Source of the DNA: an uncultured Collinsella sp.
GTDB lineage: Bacteria > Actinomycetota > Coriobacteriia > Coriobacteriales > Coriobacteriaceae
Reading direction: 5' to 3'
NCBI GenBank assembly: GCA_902464645.1
Contig: CABQKL010000001.1
Coordinates: 6,274-70,273, forward strand
DNA length: 64,000 bases
Shown here in pieces: positions 25,289 through 33,597 of this stretch (position 1 is its first letter; each line of letters starts with the position of its first letter). The position numbers were made by a program, and so were the translations under genes. The notes beneath the pieces are model-generated. The model saw only the letters and a list, made by a program, of their open reading frames with translations, did not search any database and was not told the DNA's origin.

Positions 25289-26731
25289 CTATCGACCTCC
25301 CTTCGAGACGGCGTCATCGCGCATGAGCTCGGCCAGCGCCTCGCGATCGATACGCAGCGCATCGCCGCCGACTGGGTCGGGCGAATCGGCCTGGCCACCC
25401 AGCTGCTTGGTCTGCTTGCGCTCCGCACGGGAAAGGCCCCGCTCGCGATACTTTTGCGAATGAGCGGTGTACATATTGATGAACAGAATGACCAGGAAGC
25501 TGAACGCAATTACGACCACGACCCAAAAGAGGGCTACCGACGTGTTGCCCCCCATCCACTCAAAGTAGATGGCGATGGGAATGGTCTGGGTAATGCCGGC
25601 ATAGTTGCCCGCAAAGAACAGCGTGCAGCCAAACTCGCCCATCGCGCGGGCAAAGGCGAGCACCGTGCCCGCTGCGATTGAGGGCCAACCAAGGGGCATC
25701 ATAAGCTTGGTAAAGATGCGACGCTCGGACCAGCCCAGCGTGCGCGCCGCATCGAGCATCTGCGTGTCGAGGCTCTCAAAGGCACCGAGCGCCGTACGGT
25801 AGACCAGGGGAAACGACACCACCACGGCAGAGATCACCGCCGCCGGCCACGTAAAGACAATCGAGATACCGTGCGCGATAAGCCACCGGCCCACCCCAGT
25901 CGAGCGGCCAAACAGCATGAGGAGCAAAAAGCCGCAGACCGTGGGCGGCAGCACCATAGGAATCGTAAAGACCGAATCGAGCAGGCCCTTGATGCGACTC
26001 GAGGTACCCATAGTCTTCCACGCGGCGAACAGGCCCAGCGCAAAGGAGATCAGCAGGGCAAGGCCGCACGTTTTAATGGACACCCAAAACGGGCGATAGT
26101 CGATGTCGCCCAAAAAGGAGGCCAGAGAGGTCAAGGGGCCCTGCTCATCCCGCAACACGACAGACGATGCTTCTACCATTTGAGCGCTATCAAGCCAACG
26201 CGCGCCGCTCTTGGCATCACCCGAGGCTGATGCGATCACCACATAGCGGTCCCCATCCGCACCTCGTTCGTCAAAGCCATAGGTATACCCGCCGGCATCA
26301 AACGTTGTTTCCGCCGTAACATACCAAGGAAGATCCACGTCCCCCAGCTGCGCACCTCCCATGCAGTTTGCGCTGTCGAGTTCACAGACGAGGGCTTTGA
26401 GACCCGATGCGCACTCGTTGTCCTGCGGATCCAATCCAAACTTCTCGACCGCCTTGGGCGATATCCACACCACAACGCGATCGGCAGCAGGCGCCACCAC
26501 AAGGTCCACGTCCTCGTCAACGGGAAACCGGTAGCCCTCAGGCTGGCCCTCCATGTCACGAGCGGTCCCCTTGGCCAACCGCTCAAAACCTTCGATCCCA
26601 TAGGAAAGCCCATGAGCGGTCGCAGCAACCTGGGCCCCGTCCTCGGCGTCCCCAGCAAACGCAAATCCCGGCACCCAGCAAAGCGCGAAGGTCAAAGCAC
26701 AGGCGACAAGCATGCGGAATCTATTAAGCAC
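25289..26731 (-). CDS. modB: Molybdate ABC transporter permease with a large N-terminal external domain
   Basis: 480 aa from GTG 26731 (GGAG six bases upstream; an in-frame TTG four codons earlier lies in the ribosome binding site). The C-terminal 260 residues are a normal ModB permease with the EAA-type loop AARTLGWSERRIFTKLMMPLGWPS. The N-terminus has a signal-like helix (to about residue 27), then about 170 residues outside the membrane (VDEDVDLVVAPAADRVVVWIS, a Cys pair region around CELDSANCMGG). ModB is normally about 225 aa, so the extra domain is unusual. Its role is unknown; substrate capture or sensing is a guess. Confidence 0.85.
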   Translation of the reverse strand: MLNRFRMLVACALTFALCWVPGFAFAGDAEDGAQVAATAHGLSYGIEGFERLAKGTARDMEGQPEGYRFPVDEDVDLVVAPAADRVVVWISPKAVEKFGLDPQDNECASGLKALVCELDSANCMGGAQLGDVDLPWYVTAETTFDAGGYTYGFDERGADGDRYVVIASASGDAKSGARWLDSAQMVEASSVVLRDEQGPLTSLASFLGDIDYRPFWVSIKTCGLALLISFALGLFAAWKTMGTSSRIKGLLDSVFTIPMVLPPTVCGFLLLMLFGRSTGVGRWLIAHGISIVFTWPAAVISAVVVSFPLVYRTALGAFESLDTQMLDAARTLGWSERRIFTKLMMPLGWPSIAAGTVLAFARAMGEFGCTLFFAGNYAGITQTIPIAIYFEWMGGNTSVALFWVVVVIAFSFLVILFINMYTAHSQKYRERGLSRAERKQTKQLGGQADSPDPVGGDALRIDREALAELMRDDAVSKGGR

Positions 26732-26799
26732 GAAAAGCTCCAAGCGAATACAAGGACGGAGTTAAACACAAAACGATGGAATTATCGCGCCAAGCCGCA

Positions 26800-27672
26800 C
26801 TACGCGGAAAGCTCAAAGCCGTACTTAGCCCAAATCTTCTGAGCCTTCTTGCTGGTCAAACAGAAGTCGATGAACGCCTTAGCCTCGTCGGCGTGCTCGG
26901 AGCTCTCGGCAACGGCACCCGGGTACACGATGGGCTTGTGCGAATCCTCGGGGCACACGAAGGCCTCCTCAATGCCGTCGTAGCGAAAGATGTCAGAGCT
27001 GTAGACAAAACCGGCCACGCAGTCGCCTGTGGACACATAGGCGGCGGCGGTGCCCACCTTATCGGCCAGGGCAACCTTATCGGCGATCTCGGGCGCATAC
27101 TCGCCGTCGTCGCCCTCGGTGCCGGTGTAGAGGCCCACGGAGGCCAGGGCCTGGTTGGCGTACTTGCCGGCGGGGACGGTCTTGGCGTCGCCAATGGCGA
27201 TCTTGCCGTCCAGATTCGCGACGTCGTCGATGACCTCGACCTTGGTGTCGGAGCCCTCGGCGCGAATGATCACAAGGTCGTTGACGAACACATCCTCACG
27301 GGTGTCGGCATCGACGAGTCCGGCGGCCTCGGCGTCGTCCATGGTGCCCTTGGAGGCCGTGATGAGTACGTCAACCGTGGCACCGGCACGCATCTGCTCG
27401 ACAAGGTCGCCGGAGGCCTTAAACTGCGTGTCGGCAAACGTGGTACCGGTCTGGTCGGTGTAGAGCTCCTGGACCTCGGGAAGGGCCTTCTCGAGCGAAT
27501 TGGCAGCAAAGATCTGCAGCTCAACAGCCTTCTTGGAAGATGCCTTAGCAGAACCGGCATCGGAACCAGCGGGCTCGGACGTCTTTTTGCCCGAGCAGCC
27601 AGCAAGGCCAAAGCCGGCGACAGCGGCAGCAGAAAGCGAGACAAAACCGCGGCGTGAAACCATATCGAACAT
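26800..27672 (-). CDS. modA: Molybdate-binding lipoprotein ModA
   Basis: 290 aa solute-binding protein. Signal with a twin-arginine-like SRRGF start and a lipobox LAGC (Cys about residue 26), followed by a Ser/Ala linker and the ModA domain (IFAANSLEKALPEVQELY, QMRAGATVDVLITAS, YPGAVAESS). It captures molybdate (or tungstate) at the cell surface and hands it to ModB. ATG 27672 has AAAGGG six bases upstream. First gene of modABC, 68 bp before modB. Confidence 0.92.
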   Translation of the reverse strand: MFDMVSRRGFVSLSAAAVAGFGLAGCSGKKTSEPAGSDAGSAKASSKKAVELQIFAANSLEKALPEVQELYTDQTGTTFADTQFKASGDLVEQMRAGATVDVLITASKGTMDDAEAAGLVDADTREDVFVNDLVIIRAEGSDTKVEVIDDVANLDGKIAIGDAKTVPAGKYANQALASVGLYTGTEGDDGEYAPEIADKVALADKVGTAAAYVSTGDCVAGFVYSSDIFRYDGIEEAFVCPEDSHKPIVYPGAVAESSEHADEAKAFIDFCLTSKKAQKIWAKYGFELSA

Positions 27673-27732
27673 ATTCAACCCTTTCGGACCTTGTGCCCGG
27701 GTACCCCACCGCAGGCTTTATTCTGTAATAAG

Positions 27733-27738
27733 ATTATA
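27733..27738 (-). promoter_or_regulatory. Probable -10 element of the modABC promoter
   Basis: TATAAT on the minus strand, 61 bp upstream of the modA ATG. The -35 position (CATAAA) is poor, and a TTTATCATAAA near-palindrome lies there, as might be expected for a regulated promoter with an operator. No ModE-box could be recognised with confidence. Confidence 0.4.
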
Positions 27739-27834
27739 CTTCGGTGCGAATAATGTTTATGATAAATATCTCTCGCCTGATAATTTTCTTTTACCGAAAA
27801 CACGAGACGTCCCACACTGCCGCTGCATAAAAAG

Positions 27835-27863
27835 GGCAGAGCGACTCGCAAGGTCGCTCCGCC
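27835..27863 (-). terminator. Terminator after mogA/moaB
   Basis: Minus-strand hairpin GGCGGAGCGAC/GTCGCTCTGCC with one mismatch, followed by CTTTTTAT, 14 bp after the stop of the preceding gene. Confidence 0.85.
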
Positions 27864-27876
27864 GCAGGTAAACCGC

Positions 27877-28356
27877 TTATTTGGCGTGCCCGCCGCCCGC
27901 CGTCATTTGGGCCGCATGCTCCAGCTGGTCGCTCACGGCCTCCCAGCTTTCGCGGGCTGCTTTCGTAGATCCCGGAAAGTTGATGACAAGTGTATACCCA
28001 CGCTGCATGCACACGGCGCGCGAGAGCATAGCGCGGCGTGTCTTGGTCATGGAATACGCACGGATTGCCTCTGCAATACCCGGCACATCGCGGTCGCAGA
28101 CGGCACGCGTCGCCTCGGGCGTCACATCGCGCATCGAAAGCCCCGTACCGCCGCAAGTGAGTACGACATTGGCGTGACACTCATCAGCAGCTTCCACAAT
28201 GGCATCACCAATCTCGCTGGCGTCGTCGCGCACGACCACATGTGAGGCGACCGTCCAGCCCTGCGCCTCGATAAGCTCCTCGAGCGCAGCACCCGCCTCG
28301 TCCTGAGCAAGATCGCGCGTATCCGAGCACGTCACAATCGAAATCTTCAGCTCCAT
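27877..28356 (-). CDS. mogA: Molybdopterin adenylyltransferase MogA/MoaB
   Basis: 159 aa. MoaB/MogA family motifs: IVTCSDTRDLAQDEAG near the start, VLTCGGTGLSMRDVTPEAT in the centre (the molybdopterin-binding GGTG loop) and INFPGSTKAARESWE at the end. It adenylates molybdopterin before metal insertion by MoeA. ATG 28356 has AGGAGG six bases upstream; a longer frame lacks a ribosome binding site. It follows moeA by 10 bp, forming a two-gene cofactor unit. mogA versus moaB naming is not settled by sequence alone. Confidence 0.88.
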   Translation of the reverse strand: MELKISIVTCSDTRDLAQDEAGAALEELIEAQGWTVASHVVVRDDASEIGDAIVEAADECHANVVLTCGGTGLSMRDVTPEATRAVCDRDVPGIAEAIRAYSMTKTRRAMLSRAVCMQRGYTLVINFPGSTKAARESWEAVSDQLEHAAQMTAGGGHAK

Positions 28357-28366
28357 AGCATTCCTC

Positions 28367-29629
28367 CTACAACACGGCGCCCTCGGGCAGGTCGACGCGA
28401 ACAACGTCCACGACATCTCCCGCCCTGAGCTCGCACGGTCCTTCGTCAATACACAGCAGGCAGTTCGCACGCTGCATAGTTCCAAGCAGCGCCGAATTCT
28501 GCGTCTTAGCCTCGGTCACCAACAGCTCACCGGTCTCGGGGTCGCACAAAACCGTGGCGCGATCGAAGAAGCGGCGATGCTGGCGCTTCTTCACGCTATG
28601 CGTAAGCGTCGCCCGCTGCACGGGACGCGCACCCTCGGCAAAGCCGCGCATCTTGCGAATCGCCGGACGGGCAAGCATCTCAAAGCCCACATACGCCGCC
28701 GCGGGATTGCCCGAAAGCCCCAAATACGGCTTGCCGCCGAGCAAACCAAACGTAATGGCCTTGCCCGGGCGCATCGAGATGCGATCGAACAGCACCTCGC
28801 CCTCGCGCTGGACCAGCGCCGTCACATAGTCGTAATCGCCCGCCGAGGCGCCTCCGCTCGTAATGACAAAATCGCACTCTTGCACCGCGCGATGCACGAG
28901 CTCGGCAATCGCCTGCTCATCATCAGGCGCAATGCCGTAGAACACGGGCTCGGCTCCTGCATCGAGTGCTTCGGCCATCAACGCGGACGAGTTGGAATCG
29001 CGAATCTGACCGCGCGCCGGTACTTTACTCGGTGCGACCAGTTCCGTGCCCAGCGAGATGATGCCCACACGTGGGGCAGCGTGCACCTTCACGCTCGCGT
29101 AACCGGCGCTTGCCAGCAGGCCGGCGCCGGCCGGAGCCACAACCTCGCCGGCGCGCATCACAACATCGCCGGCATGGGCCTCCTCGGCAGCAGAGCGAAC
29201 GTTCTCCCCCACCTTGGCCGGCGCCGAGAAGCTCGCGTGTGAGCCCTCGTTGCCGTCACCATCGAGCACCTCGACGATCTCGTATTTCACTACGGCGTCG
29301 GCACCCTCGGGCACCGGCGCGCCTGTCATAATGCGGACGGTCTCGCCCGGGGCGATTGCGCCCTCAAACACATGGCCCGCGGCCTCGTATCCGATAACGT
29401 CGAGCGTCACCGGCGCCTCGCCAGACGCCTGCACCAAGTCCGCCGAGCGCACGGCATATCCGTCCATAGCGCTGTTGGCAAACGGCGAGATGTCGATATC
29501 GGCCACCGCGTCCTCGGCCAAGGGAAGACCGGCGGCCTGCCACACGGGAATCTCGACGAGATCGGTCGGAGCAACGTGCGACAAAACAATCGACTGCGCG
29601 TCCTCCAGCGGAATGAGTTTCTCTGCCAT
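28367..29629 (-). CDS. moeA: Molybdopterin molybdenumtransferase MoeA
   Basis: 420 aa. Full-length MoeA: N-terminal IDISPFANSAMDGYAVRSAD, central GVIS-type LGTELVAPSKVPARGQIRDSNS, ITSGGASAGDYDYVTAL and the LSGNPAAAYVGFEML loop, then the C-terminal beta-barrel domain. It inserts molybdate into adenylated molybdopterin, giving the cofactor FdhF needs. ATG 29629 has AAGAGG upstream. The gene directly precedes mogA, and modABC lies beyond, so the region is a compact molybdenum supply block. Confidence 0.94.
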   Translation of the reverse strand: MAEKLIPLEDAQSIVLSHVAPTDLVEIPVWQAAGLPLAEDAVADIDISPFANSAMDGYAVRSADLVQASGEAPVTLDVIGYEAAGHVFEGAIAPGETVRIMTGAPVPEGADAVVKYEIVEVLDGDGNEGSHASFSAPAKVGENVRSAAEEAHAGDVVMRAGEVVAPAGAGLLASAGYASVKVHAAPRVGIISLGTELVAPSKVPARGQIRDSNSSALMAEALDAGAEPVFYGIAPDDEQAIAELVHRAVQECDFVITSGGASAGDYDYVTALVQREGEVLFDRISMRPGKAITFGLLGGKPYLGLSGNPAAAYVGFEMLARPAIRKMRGFAEGARPVQRATLTHSVKKRQHRRFFDRATVLCDPETGELLVTEAKTQNSALLGTMQRANCLLCIDEGPCELRAGDVVDVVRVDLPEGAVL

Positions 29630-29804
29630 ATGCACCTCTTAATGCCACGGCGCACAACAGGGGCGCCGATTCTTTATGCTTTTCTCAGTATAATCCCCCG
29701 ACGCACGACCGCGACTCGGCCTGCACCCGCAAATACACCTGTCGGTTGCAGGCCGCGAAACAGAATGGAAACCAACCCACCGGCTCGTCGCGTTTACCAC
29801 GTTT

Positions 29805-29810
29805 TATAAT
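29805..29810 (+). promoter_or_regulatory. Possible -10 box of the CLC gene promoter
   Basis: TATAAT 29 bp upstream of the ATG. The -35 region (GGCTCG) is poor. Upstream, a CGGCCTGCA...TGCAGGCCG hairpin (about 29729-29757) lies between this gene and the divergent moeA. Confidence 0.35.
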
Positions 29811-29839
29811 GCTTGCGTTGCAACCTAAAAGAGGAACGT

Positions 29840-31261
29840 ATGGCTCATAACGACAAACCCGAAAGCGCAAACGAAGCGCAGGATCATCCCCAGCCGCTCG
29901 ACGATGGCGGTTTTTTCTCCCTGAACGACGTCATCATGGCAGGCAGGCATCAGCTCACCCGCTCCGAGCATCTCTTGGCTGTCGACACGCGCCGCAACGT
30001 CCGCAACCTATTCGCGAGCGCCAAGTTGCTCATACTTGTCGTCATCGTCTCTCTCGCCATGGGCGTTGCCGCTTGGGCGTTTTTGGCCTCGCTGAATATC
30101 GCGACCGATTATCGTGAGCACCATGCGTGGATTTACGCGCTGCTTCCCGTTGTGGGCGTTGCCACCACATGGGTGTACAAAAACCACGGTCTCGCCGCCA
30201 AGCGTGGCAACAACCTGGTCATTGACTCCGCCCTGGGCACACGCCTCATCCATATGCGCATGGCCGTCCTCACCTTCGTCTGCTCCACGCTCACGCACCT
30301 AACGGGCGGGTCGGCCGGTCGCGAGGGAGCCGCGGTGCAGATTGGCGGCACTATCGCCAGCAACATCTCGAGCCTCGCCCACCTCGAAAAGCATGACCAC
30401 CACGACCTCATGCTCGCCGGCATCTCGTCGGCCTTTGGCGCCGTATTCGGTTCGCCCCTTGCCGGAGCTTTCTTTGGCATGGAGATGTGCTTTATCGGCA
30501 AGATCGACTACACCGCGGGCATCTACTGCCTGGTCGCCTCGTTTACCGGCTACTTTACGTCGCTTGCCTTGGGAACCGAGTACGAGGCGAATGTCATCAC
30601 CAGCGTTCCCAACATGACACCACGGACGGTTGTCATCGTTGTTATCAGCGCCATTATCTTCGGTTTGACGGCACGCCTCTTTGCCTGGTCGGTTCGAACC
30701 GTCAAGAGCCTGTACGGTCGCTTTATCACCAACTACCTTACTCGCGCACTCGTGGGCGCGCTCGTGGTTTTGGCCGCCTATGCCCTTCTCGACGCCTGGG
30801 ACTATGCCGGCCTTGCCACCTGGCTCTCGGGCGCCGGGTTCGCCGGTACCACGACCCTTGCCGACGCAGTCATCAAGCTCGTGGTGACGGCGCTCACTCT
30901 GGGCGCCGGCTTCCAAGGCGGCGAGGTCACACCCCTGTTTGGCATCGGTGCGGCGCTCGGCGGCTGGATCGGTTGCCTCGTCGGAATCGACCCCAGCTTT
31001 CTGGCGGCTCTCGGCATGCTCGGCGTGTTCTGCGCCGGCCTCAACGTGCCCATCACCACCTGCATGATGGCCATCGACCTGTTCCACGGCACGGCAGCCG
31101 GCTTCTTCGTGATCGTGGCGTTTATCAGCTATCTCGTCGGCGGCCACCGCGGCGTATATCCCGCGCAGCGCATTGTCTCGCCTAAACGCCGTTCGCTTAT
31201 TGTGGATGAAGGCGGTACGGTAGCGGATGCTATCGAGCGCCACAACGACCTGATAGAGTAG
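29840..31261 (+). CDS. CLC-family anion transporter, CLC-F-like
   Basis: 473 aa with about ten hydrophobic segments after a 60-aa polar N-terminus. The gating-glutamate motif reads GSAGREGAAVQIGG. The second selectivity motif, GxFxP in chloride-type CLCs, is replaced by GGEVTPLFGIGA, and the first (GSGIP) by RGNNLVI. These substitutions are those I associate with the fluoride/proton antiporter branch (CLC-F), so fluoride export is more likely than chloride transport. No fluoride riboswitch is visible upstream. ATG 29840 has AGAGGA upstream. Confidence 0.8.
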   Translation: MAHNDKPESANEAQDHPQPLDDGGFFSLNDVIMAGRHQLTRSEHLLAVDTRRNVRNLFASAKLLILVVIVSLAMGVAAWAFLASLNIATDYREHHAWIYALLPVVGVATTWVYKNHGLAAKRGNNLVIDSALGTRLIHMRMAVLTFVCSTLTHLTGGSAGREGAAVQIGGTIASNISSLAHLEKHDHHDLMLAGISSAFGAVFGSPLAGAFFGMEMCFIGKIDYTAGIYCLVASFTGYFTSLALGTEYEANVITSVPNMTPRTVVIVVISAIIFGLTARLFAWSVRTVKSLYGRFITNYLTRALVGALVVLAAYALLDAWDYAGLATWLSGAGFAGTTTLADAVIKLVVTALTLGAGFQGGEVTPLFGIGAALGGWIGCLVGIDPSFLAALGMLGVFCAGLNVPITTCMMAIDLFHGTAAGFFVIVAFISYLVGGHRGVYPAQRIVSPKRRSLIVDEGGTVADAIERHNDLIE

Positions 31262-31348
31262 ACGTTAGCATTCGCCGTGCAGCCACAATCGGGGGCAATT
31301 CGACCTGAGCGCGACCGCACCGTCACGTCATACGCCAGGAGTCGCCCC

Positions 31349-32311
31349 ATGCACGCAACTAATTTTGGTCGCACGCTCATCATCGCCAACCCAGCCGCCC
31401 AGTCGGGCGCCGCGCGCGAAGTTGCCGAGCGCCTGCAGCGCTTTTTGGACATGACTGCACGCGCATCCCAGTTTGACCTGGTGCTGACCGAGCGCAAGGG
31501 GCATGCCAAGGAGCTGGCTGCCCAGGCAACGGGCTATCGAACCGTTATCGCACTTGGCGGTGACGGCGTGATCCACGAGGTCGTTAACGGGCTTATGACT
31601 CAAGAGGAGGACGCCCGCCCCGCTCTTGCAATCCTACCCGTGGGCTCCGGCAACGATTTTGCCCAAACGCTCGGCATCGACGATTTCTCCGGCAAGGATT
31701 TTGGCGCGCTGCTCACCTGCGAGCTGCAGCATCAGGACATCGGGCGCATTCGCTCATGGAACCCCGCAAACGGTAGCGGTGAGGCTTCCGTTGAGTACTA
31801 CGACCAGACGCTTTCGGTCGGCATCGATGCCGCCATCGGCCTGGGCACCACCGAGCTGCGTAAAAAGACGGGCCTCGCCGGCGCTCCGCTCTACACCCTC
31901 TCGGGTCTGGAACAGTTTGGTCTGCGCTACCGCAACTATCCCATGACAGTCAGCTTTGACGGCGCGCCCGCCGAGCGCGTGAGGGCGATTATCATGGCGA
32001 TTCAGCTGGGCCCCACCTATGGCTCGGGCTATCGCATCTGTCCCGATGCCGATCCCTGTGACGGCATGCTCGACGTCTGCTACGCCTGCGGTCCCGTCCC
32101 CCGTGCGGTCGCCCTACCCATGTTCCTTTCGGCCAAGGACGGCCACCATACCAAATTGCCGCCGGTTCGTATGCGCCACTGCCGCCATGCCGAGCTCACG
32201 TTCGAGGAGCCCGACTACCCCATCCAGGCCGACGGCGAGCCCGTTGTCGCCTCGCGCATCGAGGTGGACATCCTCGCCGGCGCCCTCCACGTCTGGCACC
32301 CCACCCGCTAG
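31349..32311 (+). CDS. YegS/BmrU-type lipid kinase (diacylglycerol kinase catalytic domain)
   Basis: 320 aa. DAGK catalytic domain: IIANPAAQSGAA, the nucleotide-binding LGGDGVIHEVVNGL, and the ILPVGSGNDFAQTLG loop, followed by the C-terminal beta-sandwich part (IQADGEPVVASRIEVDI). It would phosphorylate diacylglycerol or a related lipid at the inner membrane face. ATG 31349 has AGGAG seven bases upstream. It lies 87 bp after the CLC gene and may share its transcript. Confidence 0.88.
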   Translation: MHATNFGRTLIIANPAAQSGAAREVAERLQRFLDMTARASQFDLVLTERKGHAKELAAQATGYRTVIALGGDGVIHEVVNGLMTQEEDARPALAILPVGSGNDFAQTLGIDDFSGKDFGALLTCELQHQDIGRIRSWNPANGSGEASVEYYDQTLSVGIDAAIGLGTTELRKKTGLAGAPLYTLSGLEQFGLRYRNYPMTVSFDGAPAERVRAIIMAIQLGPTYGSGYRICPDADPCDGMLDVCYACGPVPRAVALPMFLSAKDGHHTKLPPVRMRHCRHAELTFEEPDYPIQADGEPVVASRIEVDILAGALHVWHPTR

Positions 32312-32318
32312 CCCCACC

Positions 32319-32389
32319 TAAGTTGCGGTGAAATAGGGACTGTTTATGCAGCTAAAGCCGCAAAACAGTCCCTATTTCACCGCAACTTA
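32319..32389. repeat. Palindromic repeat family A, copy 3
   Basis: 27-bp perfect arms (32319-32345 and 32363-32389) with a 17-base spacer, between two convergent genes. Compared with copies 1 and 2, one C is G in the left arm (ATAGGGACTG) and the matching base in the right arm is changed as well (CAGTCCCTAT), so pairing is kept. Confidence 0.9.
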
Positions 32390-32397
32390 TGAGGAGG

Positions 32398-32778
32398 CTA
32401 TTCGTCGCTACGCGGCTTGCAACGGTTGGCCTTTTTAATGGCGTTGAAGTGCTTGTCATTAAGCCTGCGCTGGCGAGAGCGCTGAGGCACCTTGGTCTTT
32501 ACGCGTCGGCGCGGTGGACGCCCGCGACGCTCAAGCTCTGCCCTCAGCTTACGCAGACAGCAGCTACGGTTCTGGAACTGACTGCGGCTCTCGCGCGCCG
32601 TCACGACAATCCCCGTGGGCCCATGCTTCATGCGCACCGCTGAATCCGTCGTGTTCACGCCCTGTCCACCCGGACCCGTCGCGCGAAACACCTGTACCTC
32701 GCAATCGCGCGCCAACTCCTCGGCCGACATCTCGGCATAGTGCGCATACTCACGCCATCCCATCTTGTTCTCATCCAT
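32398..32778 (-). CDS. Release-factor-like (RF-1 domain) peptidyl-tRNA hydrolase, ArfB-type
   Basis: 126 aa. Contains the catalytic GGQ ([17 protein letters not shown]) and a basic C-terminal tail ([20 protein letters not shown]), as in ArfB/YaeJ and related small RF-like proteins that release stalled peptides from ribosomes. It lacks codon-recognition domains. ATG 32778 has GGGGAGG upstream. Whether it rescues non-stop ribosomes or acts on damaged ones (PrfH-like) cannot be decided here. Confidence 0.82.
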   Translation of the reverse strand: MDENKMGWREYAHYAEMSAEELARDCEVQVFRATGPGGQGVNTTDSAVRMKHGPTGIVVTARESRSQFQNRSCCLRKLRAELERRGRPPRRRVKTKVPQRSRQRRLNDKHFNAIKKANRCKPRSDE

Positions 32779-32803
32779 ATCAACACCTCCCCTCATACAA
32801 AAA

Positions 32804-32834
32804 ATGTGACAAAGGGACAGTCCCTTTGTCACAT
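32804..32834 (-). terminator. Terminator after xpt formed by a 31-bp near-perfect palindrome
   Basis: 15-bp arms ATGTGACAAAGGGAC/GTCCCTTTGTCACAT around a single base. On the minus strand it is followed by TTTTTTG, 27 bp after the xpt stop and 26 bp before the start of the release-factor-like gene. A related CAAAGG...CCTTTG palindrome is at 57148. Confidence 0.8.
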
Positions 32835-32861
32835 CGCATACCAATCGCTTGTGTTGCGCGC

Positions 32862-33440
32862 TTAGGCGAAGGTGATCTCGCCGGTCTCGCAGTCCATATC
32901 GGCGATACGGGCCAGGCTCTCGACGCGGAAGCCGCGCTCGCGGAGCTTATCGCCACCGCCCTGGAAGCCCTTCTCCACCGCAATGCCAATGCCGGACACC
33001 TCGGCACCCGCAGCCTCGCAGATCTTGATTAGGCCCTCGAGCGCGCAGCCGTTGGCCAGGAAGTCGTCGATAATCAGGACCTTGTCGCCCTCGGACAGGA
33101 AGCGCTTGCCAACGATGACCGGGTACTCCTTCTGCTTGGTAAAGGAGTAGATGGTCGTGGCATACTGCTCGCCGTCGAGGTTGATGGACTGCGCCTTCTT
33201 GGCAAAGACAACCGGCACGCCGCCAAAATGCTGGGCCGCGATGCAAGCCATGCCAATGCCCGAAGCCTCGATCGTCAGGATCTTGTTGATCTCGACGCCC
33301 TCGAACAGATGGGCCCACTCGGCGCCCATGTGGTCGAACAACTCAACGTCGCACTGGTGGTTGAGGAAGGCATCAACCTTAAGGACGTTACCGGCCTTTA
33401 CGATGCCGTCATGGCGAATACGATCCTCAAGCTCCTGCAT
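32862..33440 (-). CDS. xpt: Xanthine phosphoribosyltransferase
   Basis: 192 aa, the usual length. Converts xanthine and PRPP to XMP in purine salvage. The PRPP-binding loop is [13 protein letters not shown]; other family stretches are [15 protein letters not shown] and [25 protein letters not shown] precedes the ATG. No purine riboswitch was recognised in the 157 bp upstream. Confidence 0.93.
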   Translation of the reverse strand: MQELEDRIRHDGIVKAGNVLKVDAFLNHQCDVELFDHMGAEWAHLFEGVEINKILTIEASGIGMACIAAQHFGGVPVVFAKKAQSINLDGEQYATTIYSFTKQKEYPVIVGKRFLSEGDKVLIIDDFLANGCALEGLIKICEAAGAEVSGIGIAVEKGFQGGGDKLRERGFRVESLARIADMDCETGEITFA

Positions 33441-33597
33441 GGCGCAACCCCTTCTCGCGGCAACGATACCGCGCGATTAATAAACGTTGTTCGATAGTCT
33501 ACCACGGACCGACCCCCGCCCGCCCCACAAGCCGCATCGCACCACAAACCAGTCTTTTTGGGACAACGCAAATCGTGGCAGACGGCCTCCCAACACG

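Noticed and set aside
27675..27730. Longer modA and modB starts (upstream TTG codons)
   Set aside because: Those codons overlap the ribosome binding sites that fit the chosen starts.
29643..29839. Fluoride or molybdenum-cofactor riboswitch between moeA and the CLC gene
   Set aside because: A G+C-rich hairpin exists, but conserved aptamer sequences of either class are not recognisable.
33441..33597. Purine riboswitch upstream of xpt
   Set aside because: No conserved purine-aptamer loops could be found in the gap.
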